Source of the DNA: Allokutzneria sp. A3M-2-11 16
Lineage (GTDB): Bacteria; Actinomycetota; Actinomycetes; Mycobacteriales; Pseudonocardiaceae
DNA length: 64,000 nucleotides
Assembly: GCF_024213555.1 (NCBI RefSeq)
Contig: NZ_JANAVO010000007.1
Location: 124,001 to 188,000 of the forward strand
Direction: 5' to 3'
Positions 25,164 through 33,014 of this stretch are shown piece by piece. Position 1 is the first letter of the stretch. The number at the start of each line of letters is the position of its first letter. The notes beneath the pieces are model-generated. The model saw nothing but the letters and a program-made list of their open reading frames with translations. It was not told the DNA's origin and did no database searches. The position numbers and the translations under genes are program-made.

Positions 25164-26042
25164 TTGAGACATGCCATTTTGGGGGCCGGTGGAGTCGGCC
25201 TCGCGGTCGGCGCCGCGCTGGCGGAGCACGGCCACGAGGTCGTGCTGGTGCTGCGCGAGCCCGCGCGGGCCGACCATCCGGGCTCCATCACAGTCCACAG
25301 TGGACTCCACGGCGCGCTTGAGCTGCCGGTGTCCACGGCGTCGCCGCTGCGCGAGGACGTCGACGTGCTGTGGGTGACGGTGAAGGCACCCGCACTGGAA
25401 TCCGCGCTGGGCAACGTGATTCCCGATGTGTCGGTGGGCTCGGTGGTCTCCCTGCTCAACGGGTTGGACCACCTGTCTCCGTTGCGCGGCCGGTTCGGTG
25501 ACCGGGTGGTCGCCGGTTCGATCCGTATCGAGGCCGAACGCACCGCCCCCGGTTCGGTGACGTGGCACGCGATGAGCGCCGCGGTGGAGCTCGCCGGGGA
25601 CGATGACGCGCGGCTCGTGCCGGTGATCGAGGCACTGCGCGGCACGCGGATCGACTGCGTCGTCGGTACCGACCCGCTGAACGTGTTGTGGCGCAAGCTC
25701 GCCATGCTGCTGCCGCTCGCGCTGGCGACCACCGCGGCGGACGGTCCGCTCGGCGTGGTGCGCCGCACACCGGCGGTGCGCGAGCTGATGTGTTCCGCCG
25801 CCCACGAACTGTGCGCAGTCGCTGCGACACAAGCGGTTTCGCTCTCCGCTGAGGAGAACATCCGCACCCTGGAGGGACTTCCCGGCAGGACCGACACGTC
25901 GCTGCACCGCGACGTGGTCGCCGGAGCCCAGCAGACGGAGCTGGCCGCGCTCACCGATCCGGTGCTGCGCCTGGCCACCGCGCACGGGGTGCCCACACCG
26001 TCGATCACCACCCTCGTCAAGCAGATCCGGAGGCAACGATGA
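25164..26042 (+). CDS. ketopantoate reductase (ApbA/PanE)-like NADP-dependent reductase
   Basis: 292 residues from TTG 25164, chosen because GAGGA lies 8 nt upstream and the Rossmann GAGGVG sits right after (LRHAILGAGGVGLAVG). Other ApbA features are VTVKAPALESAL, VSLLNGLDH and a C-terminal helical domain. The conserved Lys-containing loop is NVLWRKLAMLLPLAL. In clusters such enzymes reduce 2-keto or 3-keto acids bound to carriers or free. It heads the plus-strand operon and overlaps the ACP gene by ATGA. Its substrate is not evident. Confidence 0.85.
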   Translation: MRHAILGAGGVGLAVGAALAEHGHEVVLVLREPARADHPGSITVHSGLHGALELPVSTASPLREDVDVLWVTVKAPALESALGNVIPDVSVGSVVSLLNGLDHLSPLRGRFGDRVVAGSIRIEAERTAPGSVTWHAMSAAVELAGDDDARLVPVIEALRGTRIDCVVGTDPLNVLWRKLAMLLPLALATTAADGPLGVVRRTPAVRELMCSAAHELCAVAATQAVSLSAEENIRTLEGLPGRTDTSLHRDVVAGAQQTELAALTDPVLRLATAHGVPTPSITTLVKQIRRQR

Positions 26043-26311
26043 CCGTCAGTTCCGCGCGATGCCTGGAAGACCAGCTGCGGGAGATCCTCGTCCACGACCT
26101 CTACCTGGAGGTGCCCGCCGAGGAGATCGGCGAGGACGACGGGCTGCAGGACGTGCTCGGCCTGGACTCGCTGGGCTTCGTGGAGCTGCGCGCCCAGTGC
26201 GAGCAGCGGTTCCGGGTCACCATCGACGACACCCTGTTCTCCCCCAAGCACTTCCGGTCCGTGCGGACGGTCGCCGACCTGGTCCGCTCGCTGGGCGGAC
26301 AGCCCAGTTGA
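26039..26311 (+). CDS. stand-alone acyl carrier protein
   Basis: 90 residues. The ATG overlaps the upstream stop (ATGA) and the stop overlaps the NRPS TTG start (TTGA). The carrier domain has the phosphopantetheine Ser in VLGLDSLGFVELR, an ACP-type DSL motif instead of the NRPS GGHS. It probably carries a ketide or carboxylate starter, perhaps loaded by the AMP ligase and elongated by one of the free ketosynthases. The position just ahead of the NRPS condensation domain suggests it donates its acyl group to that domain. Confidence 0.93.
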   Translation: MTVSSARCLEDQLREILVHDLYLEVPAEEIGEDDGLQDVLGLDSLGFVELRAQCEQRFRVTIDDTLFSPKHFRSVRTVADLVRSLGGQPS

Positions 26312-29300
26312 GCACTCTGCCGAGGGTGCCCGCCACACCGGCCCAGCTGGAGGTGTGGCTCGCGGGCCAGCGTGAACCGGAGTCCGGGCGCTACAACATC
26401 AACGTCGATCTGGAGTTCACCCCGGGCGTCGACGTGCCCGCGCTGCGGGCGGCGCTGCGGGACGTGCTCGCGGCGCATCCCGCGCTGCGCAGCCGATTCG
26501 ACACCGACAACGGTGGGCTGACCCGCGTGGTCGAACCCGCCCCTCCGGTGGCGTTCGTCGAGCACCGCGAGCCCGGCCCCTTTGACCGCGCCCAGGCGCT
26601 GCGATGGGCGGCTGTCTCCGGCAAAGCGGTGTTCGACCTGGCCGTCGCGCCGCTGCTGCGCGCCGCGCTGCTGGTCAAGGACGACGGCGCGCTGTTCTCG
26701 GTCACGATGCACCACATCATCTCCGATGGCTGGTCCACCAACGTCTTCACGCAGGACCTGATCACTGCCTACCGCGCGCGGACCCGTGGGGAAACCGGGC
26801 TGTCCGTGCGGTCTTCGGCCGAGGAGCCCGAGTTCTACCCGGAGCTGGCCGAGGCCGCCGAGCAGCACTGGTCCACGGTGCTGCGCGACGCCCCCGCTCC
26901 GCTGGCCCCGCTGCACGACCTCGTCGCCGAGGACGGTCTGCCCGGACCGTCGGCAGATGTCGAGCTGGCTCTGCCCGCCGGGGTCATGGCGGACGTGCAG
27001 GCGTTGGCGCAGAAGGTGCGTGGCTCGTCGTCGGTCGTGCTGCTGGGCGCGTGGTCGGTGCTGCTGCACGCGTGGAGCGGCCGGTCGGACGGCACGTTCG
27101 GCATGGTCTTCTCCGGGCGCGAATACGGCGCGGAGGACGAGATCGACCTGCGCAGCCGGGTGCTGCCGATGCGCGACCGGCTCGACGCCGACCGGTCGTT
27201 CCAGGACGTGCTCGCCGGTCTCCGCGACCAGCTGCTCGACGCGTTGGAGCACTCGTCGGTGCCCGCCCAGCTGCTGCAACAGATCCGTCGGGAAAGCACC
27301 GAGCGCACGGTGTTCATGTACACCCCGGCCTACGAAGGCGAATGGCGGGTCGGGGACACCACGGTCCGGCGCTTCGACCACCCCGACGACACCACGAAGT
27401 ACGAGTTCTCGATCAACGCGATCGAAGGCGCGGAGGGCATCCGGCTGTGCCTCTACTACGACTCGTCGCGCTACCGGGAAGCAACCGCGCGGCTGTTCGT
27501 CGAACAGCTCCGGGAACTGATCACGTCGGCCGTCGCCGAGCCACATCGCTCGTGCGGTGACCTGCTTTCGGTGTGCGACACCGGCCTCGCCCAGCTCCAG
27601 TCGCACGGAGCGCCCGTCGCACCGACCGCCGACCTGGTGCCCGACCTCGTGCTGCGGCACGCCGCCGAGCGGCCGGACTCCATCGCGGTCCGGCACGGCG
27701 AGCACGTGCTCACCTACCGGGAGCTGGTCGAGCAGGCGAGCGCGGTCGCGAACTGGTTGCGGGACAACGGAACTCGCCCTGGCGAGACCGTCGCACTGCT
27801 GTTGCCACCCGGCGCCGACACGCCCGTCTTCTGGCTCGGCTGCGTGCTGGCGGGCGCGGCGTACCTGCCGTTGGACCCCGCCTACCCGCAGGCCCAGCTC
27901 CAGCTGATCGTGGACGACGCCCGTCCGCCGGTGCTGGTCGTCGACCCCGGCTGCGAGGTCGACGTCAAGCAGCCGCAAGGCATCGTGGTGACGGTCACCG
28001 ACCTGTACGCGCAGGCTCCCGCCGGGCCCGCCCCGGTGGTCGAGCGCGACGGGGGCTCCACCTTCTGTGTGCTCTACACGTCGGGAACCACGGGGCGCCC
28101 CAAGGGAGTCGTGCTGCCGCACCGGGGAATGGCCCGGCTCATGGAGCGGCCGGACTTCATCCCGCTCGACCCCTCCGACGTGATCGCGCAGCTGTGCCCG
28201 CTGAACTTCGACGGGGCGACCTACGAGATCTGGGGCGCCCTCGCCCACGGCGCGGAGTTGGTCGTGCTGGACAAGCACCTGGTGCTCAGCCCCCGCGAGA
28301 TGCGGACCGTGGTGCGGGAACGCGGCATCACCACGCTGCTGGTGACGACGCCGCTGCTGAACCGGATCATCGAGGACGCGCCGGACCTGTTGCAGTCGCT
28401 GCGGCGGGTGTACTTCGGCGGCGAGATCATCTCGGTAGCGCACATGCGCCGGGCGCTGCGCTGGTGCGGGCCGAACGTGCTGCTGCACAGCTACGGTCCG
28501 ACCGAGAACTCCTTCACCTCCACGTGGTTCGCCATCAACGAGGTCGACCCGAACGCGCGCACGCTGCCGATGGGCAGGCCGGTTCCGGGTACCGAGGCGC
28601 GCGTGGTCCTGGAGGGCACCACCACCCCGGTTCCACGCGGTGTCGCCGGTGAGCTGCTGCTCGGGGGCGTGGGGCTGGCGGACGGCTACCTCAACGACCC
28701 GGAGCTGACCGCCTCCCGGTTCGTCACCGCCGACGCGCGGCTGTACCGGACCGGCGACCGGGTGCGGTGGAACGCCGACGGGCTGCTGGAGTTCATCGGT
28801 CGCAACGACAACCAGGTGAAGATCCGCAGTCAGCGGGTCGAGCTGGGCGAGGTGGAGGCCGTCCTCGACGGGCACTCCGCGGTCACGTCGGTCTTCGTCA
28901 CCGTGCACCGGAACCCGCGCGAGGAGAAGGAGATCGTCGCCTACGTGGTGGCGACGCGCGCGGTCGACCCGGCGGAGCTGCGGCAGTACGCGCAGACCCG
29001 GCTCCCGGGTTTCGCGGTCCCCCGGCACATCGTGGTCGTCGACGCGCTGCCGCTGACCCCGACCGGGAAGATCGACCGCCGCCGGTTGCCCGTCCCGGAC
29101 CTCGGCGCGGCCCCGGTCGTGCGCACCACGGGCGTGCTGGACCAGGTGCGGTCGGCGTGGAAACGCGTGCTGGACCACGACATCACCGATCTCGACCTGA
29201 ACTTCTTCGACGCGGGCGGCCACTCGCTGCTCCTGGTCAGGCTCCAGGACGAGCTGCGCGCGGCGACCGGAACCGAACCGTCCATCATGGACCTGATGCG

Positions 29301-30249
29301 GCACGTGACCGTGCGTGCGCAGGCGAATCTCCTTGGTGGAGAAGCACAATCGGCTACCGTCTACGCGGAGGCCCCGCAGCAGCGAACGGTCAAGGTGTCA
29401 GCGGCCGTTGCGGCACCGCAGGATGAGCGTCGCCACCACGTGCTCGCGCTCTCCGCACGCAGCACAGATGCGCTCTCTGTGGCCCGTGAGCAGCTCGCCG
29501 CCACTCGCGGGGTGCGGCTGGAGGACGTGGCCAGGACGCTCGACGGCCGCGAGCGCTTCGAACACCGGTTCGCCGTGGTGACCGACGACCTCGCGTCAGC
29601 GGCTCTCACCGTCGGCGAGGGAACCGTCACGCGCTCCGAGTCGGTTGTCTTCGCGTTCGGTGATTGTGTTGCGCCGCTTGGTGATTCCTACCGGTTGTTC
29701 CCGAAGATCCGTGAGCTTGCCGAGGGAAGGACCGGGGCCGAGCTGGCCTACGCTCTCCAGGTCGGCATCGCCGAGCAGTTCATCGAGTGGGGCGTCTCCC
29801 CCGCCGCGGTGTGCGGCACCGGCTCGGGCAGGCTGGCCGCGGCGACCGTCAGCGGCGCACTGTCCTTTTCGGACGGTCTGCGCGGAGCGACTGCCCTCGG
29901 CGTCCCGAAGCTGCGCTGGATCACCACCGAGCAGGACGGCCTCTCCGACACGGCCGGGCTCGCCGACCTGGCGAAGGTCGCTTGCCACGAGTTGGGGCCC
30001 ACCGTCCTGCTCGACATCGGAACGGCTCCATCGCCGGAGATCACCGTCGCCGACGCCGTGGTCGTGCCCACCCTCACGCCTGGCGTTGCCGACGACCGCG
30101 CGCTGATGACCGCTGTCGCCGCCCTGTGGTGCCGGGGCGTCGACGTGGCGCTGTCCACCGGAGGACGACGCGTGCACCTCCCGGGACATCCCCTGTCCTG
30201 GGCCACTACCAAGAGCACGGAGGCTCAGCATGCCCGCACTACGCGGTGA
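26308..30249 (+). CDS. NRPS C-A-PCP with C-terminal degenerate acyltransferase
   Basis: 1313 residues from TTG 26308 (or GTG 26326). Condensation domain about 10-420, active-site HHIISDG near 135. Adenylation about 440-930 with YTSGTTGRPKG, FDGATYEIWG, YGPTEN, YRTGDR and LTPTGKIDR. Read by eye its code is near D-G-Y-L-Y-G-S-F-T-K, no assignment. PCP about 943-1010 with AGGHSLLL. From about 1040 it continues as a PKS-style KS-AT linker (VLALSARSTDALS, FEHRFAVVT) and an acyltransferase-like region. There GHSxG has become CGTGSGRL: catalytic Ser to Gly, His to Thr. No thioesterase. Overlaps the dehydrogenase gene by 20 nt. Confidence 0.93.
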   Translation: MSTLPRVPATPAQLEVWLAGQREPESGRYNINVDLEFTPGVDVPALRAALRDVLAAHPALRSRFDTDNGGLTRVVEPAPPVAFVEHREPGPFDRAQALRWAAVSGKAVFDLAVAPLLRAALLVKDDGALFSVTMHHIISDGWSTNVFTQDLITAYRARTRGETGLSVRSSAEEPEFYPELAEAAEQHWSTVLRDAPAPLAPLHDLVAEDGLPGPSADVELALPAGVMADVQALAQKVRGSSSVVLLGAWSVLLHAWSGRSDGTFGMVFSGREYGAEDEIDLRSRVLPMRDRLDADRSFQDVLAGLRDQLLDALEHSSVPAQLLQQIRRESTERTVFMYTPAYEGEWRVGDTTVRRFDHPDDTTKYEFSINAIEGAEGIRLCLYYDSSRYREATARLFVEQLRELITSAVAEPHRSCGDLLSVCDTGLAQLQSHGAPVAPTADLVPDLVLRHAAERPDSIAVRHGEHVLTYRELVEQASAVANWLRDNGTRPGETVALLLPPGADTPVFWLGCVLAGAAYLPLDPAYPQAQLQLIVDDARPPVLVVDPGCEVDVKQPQGIVVTVTDLYAQAPAGPAPVVERDGGSTFCVLYTSGTTGRPKGVVLPHRGMARLMERPDFIPLDPSDVIAQLCPLNFDGATYEIWGALAHGAELVVLDKHLVLSPREMRTVVRERGITTLLVTTPLLNRIIEDAPDLLQSLRRVYFGGEIISVAHMRRALRWCGPNVLLHSYGPTENSFTSTWFAINEVDPNARTLPMGRPVPGTEARVVLEGTTTPVPRGVAGELLLGGVGLADGYLNDPELTASRFVTADARLYRTGDRVRWNADGLLEFIGRNDNQVKIRSQRVELGEVEAVLDGHSAVTSVFVTVHRNPREEKEIVAYVVATRAVDPAELRQYAQTRLPGFAVPRHIVVVDALPLTPTGKIDRRRLPVPDLGAAPVVRTTGVLDQVRSAWKRVLDHDITDLDLNFFDAGGHSLLLVRLQDELRAATGTEPSIMDLMRHVTVRAQANLLGGEAQSATVYAEAPQQRTVKVSAAVAAPQDERRHHVLALSARSTDALSVAREQLAATRGVRLEDVARTLDGRERFEHRFAVVTDDLASAALTVGEGTVTRSESVVFAFGDCVAPLGDSYRLFPKIRELAEGRTGAELAYALQVGIAEQFIEWGVSPAAVCGTGSGRLAAATVSGALSFSDGLRGATALGVPKLRWITTEQDGLSDTAGLADLAKVACHELGPTVLLDIGTAPSPEITVADAVVVPTLTPGVADDRALMTAVAALWCRGVDVALSTGGRRVHLPGHPLSWATTKSTEAQHARTTR

Positions 30250-31237
30250 GGCCGCCATCCTCGTCGAGCCCGGACGGGTGGAGGTGGAGGAGGTCGCGTT
30301 CCGCGACATCACCGAGGGCGAGGTGCTCGTCCGCAACGCGGTCGGCGCCATCTGCGGCAGCGACGTGCACCGGGTGCGCGCCGAGTCCCCGTTCTTCCGG
30401 GACATGCGCGACCACGAGTACCCGTGCCCGCCCGGCTACCCTGGCCACGAGGGGCTCGGCGAGGTCGTGGAGAGCCGGTCGCCGTTGTTCTCCCCCGGCG
30501 ACCGGGTGCTGACCGTGCCGAACCACGCCTACATGGCCTCGTTCGCGCGCTACCAGACGATCTCCGACAAGTTCCTCCTGCACGTGCCGGTCAACGGCAC
30601 GGCGATGCACTACCTGATGGCGCAGCAGCTCGGCACGGTCATCTACGCGCTGAAGCAGTTCTGGCCGCGTCCGGTCACCGGTGGGACGGCCGCGGTGGTC
30701 GGCACCGGGTCGGCGGGCATCCTGTTCGTGCAGATGCTCAAGCACCTCGGCTTCGACCGCGTGATCGCCGTGGACCTGGAGCCGGGCCGCTTGGAGCTGG
30801 CCAAGACCCTCGGCGCCGACGACGCGGTCCTGGCGCCGGGCCAGGACGTCGGCGAGGCCACCAAGGAGCTCACCGGCGGGCTCGGGGCGGACCTGGTGAT
30901 CGAGGCCGCCGGGACCGACTCCGCGCGCGAGCACGCCATGGCGATGGTCGGCATGCGCGGGCGGCTGGGCTTCTTCGGGATGCCGGAGGACTACACGCTC
31001 TCGGTGCCCTACGCCGCGCTGTTCGGCAGGCAGGTCGCGCTGACCACCGCGGTCGGCGCGCAGATGGAGCCGGACCTCGCCTCCTTCCGCCAAGCGCTCC
31101 AGCTGGTGGTCGAGGACCGGATCGCGGTCAAGGACCACATCACGCACACCTTCGACATCAAGGACATCGCCACCGCGCTCGACCTCGCGCACGACCGGCT
31201 CGACGGTGTCGTCAAGGTCGGACTCACCTTCGACTAG
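30230..31237 (+). CDS. zinc-dependent medium-chain alcohol dehydrogenase
   Basis: 335 residues from ATG 30230 with GGAGG 6 nt upstream, starting inside the NRPS gene. MDR superfamily: the catalytic zinc Cys is in AICGSDVHRV, followed by the His/Glu of PGHEGLGEV. The NAD(P) Rossmann motif is AAVVGTGSAGILFVQ with VDLEPGRLELAKTLGADD. The usual structural-zinc Cys cluster is reduced, as in sugar- and secondary-metabolite dehydrogenases. It should oxidise or reduce a hydroxyl/keto group on the product or on a carrier-bound intermediate. Confidence 0.9.
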   Translation: MPALRGEAAILVEPGRVEVEEVAFRDITEGEVLVRNAVGAICGSDVHRVRAESPFFRDMRDHEYPCPPGYPGHEGLGEVVESRSPLFSPGDRVLTVPNHAYMASFARYQTISDKFLLHVPVNGTAMHYLMAQQLGTVIYALKQFWPRPVTGGTAAVVGTGSAGILFVQMLKHLGFDRVIAVDLEPGRLELAKTLGADDAVLAPGQDVGEATKELTGGLGADLVIEAAGTDSAREHAMAMVGMRGRLGFFGMPEDYTLSVPYAALFGRQVALTTAVGAQMEPDLASFRQALQLVVEDRIAVKDHITHTFDIKDIATALDLAHDRLDGVVKVGLTFD

Positions 31238-31247
31238 GGGATCCACT

Positions 31248-32486
31248 GTGGACACTGACGTGCCAGGCGAGGCCGTCGCCATCATCGGGATGGGCGGCCG
31301 GTTCGCCAAGTCGCCCGACATCCCGGCCCTCTGGGCCAACCTGCGCTCCGGGCGGGACTGCTTCACCAGGGCCGAGGACCCCGTCGTCGAGGACGTCGGC
31401 GACGACACCCTGCGGGTGCACTCCTACGGGCTGATGCCGCACCGCGACCGGTACGACACCGGCCTGGTCGGCGCCGCCGAACTGGACCCGCAGCACGGCA
31501 TCCTCTACGAGTCGCTGTGGCAGGCCGTCGAGGACGCCGGGCTGAAGTTCGGCGAGATCAACGAGCGGACCGCGGTCTACGCGGGCTGCGCGCGGACCAA
31601 GCACGTGCCGCGCGCGGCCTTCGACGAGGTCATGAACATCGACCCGACCTTCGCCGGACCGCACTTCTCCTACCTGCGGAACCTGCTCGGCGAGAGCGTC
31701 ATGATCGACTCGGCGTGCGCCACGTCGGCGGTCGCGGTGCACCTGGCCTGCCAGAGCCTGCGGCTGCACGCCTGCGACTACGCCCTCGCCGGGGCCGTCG
31801 CGGTCCAGGAGGACGTCCAGGGTTGGTACCTGCGCCCGCCGCGCAGCATCCACGCCACCGACGGGATCAGCAGACCGTTCGACCCGCGCACCACCGGCGT
31901 GATCCCCGGCGACGGCTCGGGCGCGGTGCTGTTGCGCAGGCTGGCCGACGCGCTCCGCGACGGTGACCCGATCCACGCGGTGATCCGCGGCAGCGCCGTG
32001 GGCAACGACGGCGGCAACAAGCCCGGCTTCGTCATCCCCGGCGTGGACGGCAAGGTCAGCGTGGTGCGTAAGGCATTGGCCGTCGCCGGACTGTCCGGTG
32101 TGGACGTCGGCTACGTCGAGGCGCACGGCGTCGGCATCCCGCTCAACGACCAGATCGAGGCGACCGCGCTCACCGAGGCGCTCGGCGCGGAAGGGCCTCC
32201 GGTGGCCGTCGGCTCCGTCAAGGCGTCGGTCGGCCACTGCGACACCGCGGCCGGGATGGCCGCGCTCATCAAGACCTCCCTCGCCGTGCGCGAGGGTTTC
32301 CTGCCGGCGACACCGAACACCCGCGACCCGATCCCGGAGCTCACCAGGCACGGCGACCGTTTCGGCATCCTGCCGGAGGGTCGGCCGTGGGACTCCGCGG
32401 GCCGGTCGCGCGTCGCGGGTCTGATGTCGGCGGGAGTCGGGGGCACCAACGCGTTCCTGATCGTCGAGGAACCACCCGGCGTCTAG
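31248..32486 (+). CDS. stand-alone PKS-type ketosynthase
   Basis: 412 residues from GTG 31248, 10 nt after the dehydrogenase stop. Modular-PKS-like condensing enzyme: AVAIIGMGGRFAKSPDI opening, Cys near 157 in DSACATSAVAVHLAC, first His in VEAHGVGIPLNDQIEA, Lys/His in GSVKASVGHCDTAAGMAAL. The whole triad is kept. It ends FLIVEEPPGV, exactly where a modular PKS continues into the KS-AT linker. That missing linker and an acyltransferase remnant are found at the C-terminus of the NRPS two genes upstream. It therefore looks like one half of a split PKS module. Confidence 0.92.
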   Translation: MDTDVPGEAVAIIGMGGRFAKSPDIPALWANLRSGRDCFTRAEDPVVEDVGDDTLRVHSYGLMPHRDRYDTGLVGAAELDPQHGILYESLWQAVEDAGLKFGEINERTAVYAGCARTKHVPRAAFDEVMNIDPTFAGPHFSYLRNLLGESVMIDSACATSAVAVHLACQSLRLHACDYALAGAVAVQEDVQGWYLRPPRSIHATDGISRPFDPRTTGVIPGDGSGAVLLRRLADALRDGDPIHAVIRGSAVGNDGGNKPGFVIPGVDGKVSVVRKALAVAGLSGVDVGYVEAHGVGIPLNDQIEATALTEALGAEGPPVAVGSVKASVGHCDTAAGMAALIKTSLAVREGFLPATPNTRDPIPELTRHGDRFGILPEGRPWDSAGRSRVAGLMSAGVGGTNAFLIVEEPPGV

Positions 32487-32516
32487 TCAACCACCACGTC
32501 CGAAGGGATTTTCCTC

Positions 32517-32951
32517 GTGTCACAGGCAACCCAGGTGTCCGGTCACGTCAGCGCCGACCTCTACGTGGAGGTGAAGAACTTCTACGCCAGGCAGATGCGC
32601 ATCCTCGACGAGCTCGACGTGGACCGCTTCACCGAGACCTTCACCGAGGACGGCTCGGTCGAGCACCCGCACCGCACCGAGAAGGTCTCCGGCCGCACCG
32701 CCATGCGCGCCAAGATGCACAGCATGCTGCCGCAGTACCAGGGCCTGGTCACCCGGCACTGGTTCGACCACTTCCTGATCGAGGACGCGGGTGAGGGCGT
32801 CCTGCGCGTCACCTACTACTCGCTGGTGACCCAGACCAACACCCAGGACGAGGTGAAGTTCTTCTCCTCCTCCAGCGTCGAGGACCTGCTGGTGCGCGAG
32901 AACGGCGAGCTCAAGATCCGCGCCCGCGTCATCCTGCGCGACAAGCCCTGA
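32517..32951 (+). CDS. SnoaL/NTF2-like protein
   Basis: 144 residues from GTG 32517. A single cone-shaped alpha+beta domain of the SnoaL/ring-hydroxylase-beta type: VKNFYARQMRILDELDVDRF, FTEDGSVEHPHRTEK, TRHWFDHFLIED and a C-terminal LKIRARVILRD. Members act as cyclases, isomerases or small hydroxylases in natural-product pathways, and many are without known function. It lies between the ketosynthase and the interrupted A domain in the plus operon and is followed by a strong hairpin. A role in ring closure is a guess. Confidence 0.82.
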   Translation: MSQATQVSGHVSADLYVEVKNFYARQMRILDELDVDRFTETFTEDGSVEHPHRTEKVSGRTAMRAKMHSMLPQYQGLVTRHWFDHFLIEDAGEGVLRVTYYSLVTQTNTQDEVKFFSSSSVEDLLVRENGELKIRARVILRDKP

Positions 32952-32962
32952 CCCACCCGAGG

Positions 32963-32992
32963 GGCGGGCGGGCTCTCGGGGGCCCGCCCGCC
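32963..32992. terminator. strong GC hairpin after SnoaL-like gene
   Basis: Arms GGCGGGCGGGC (32963-32973) and GCCCGCCCGCC (32982-32992) pair perfectly over 11 bp with an 8-nt loop, 12 nt after the SnoaL-like stop and 22 nt before the next start. It may end or attenuate the first part of the plus operon so that the interrupted A domain gene is expressed at a different level. Confidence 0.6.
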
Positions 32993-33014
32993 ACGCCAGT
33001 GACGGAGTCTGCAG

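Noticed and set aside
26101-29349. A 1082-codon open frame antisense to the NRPS gene
   Set aside because: No domain is recognisable, and the sense strand carries ordered C, A and PCP motifs. Long antisense frames are common in high-G+C DNA.
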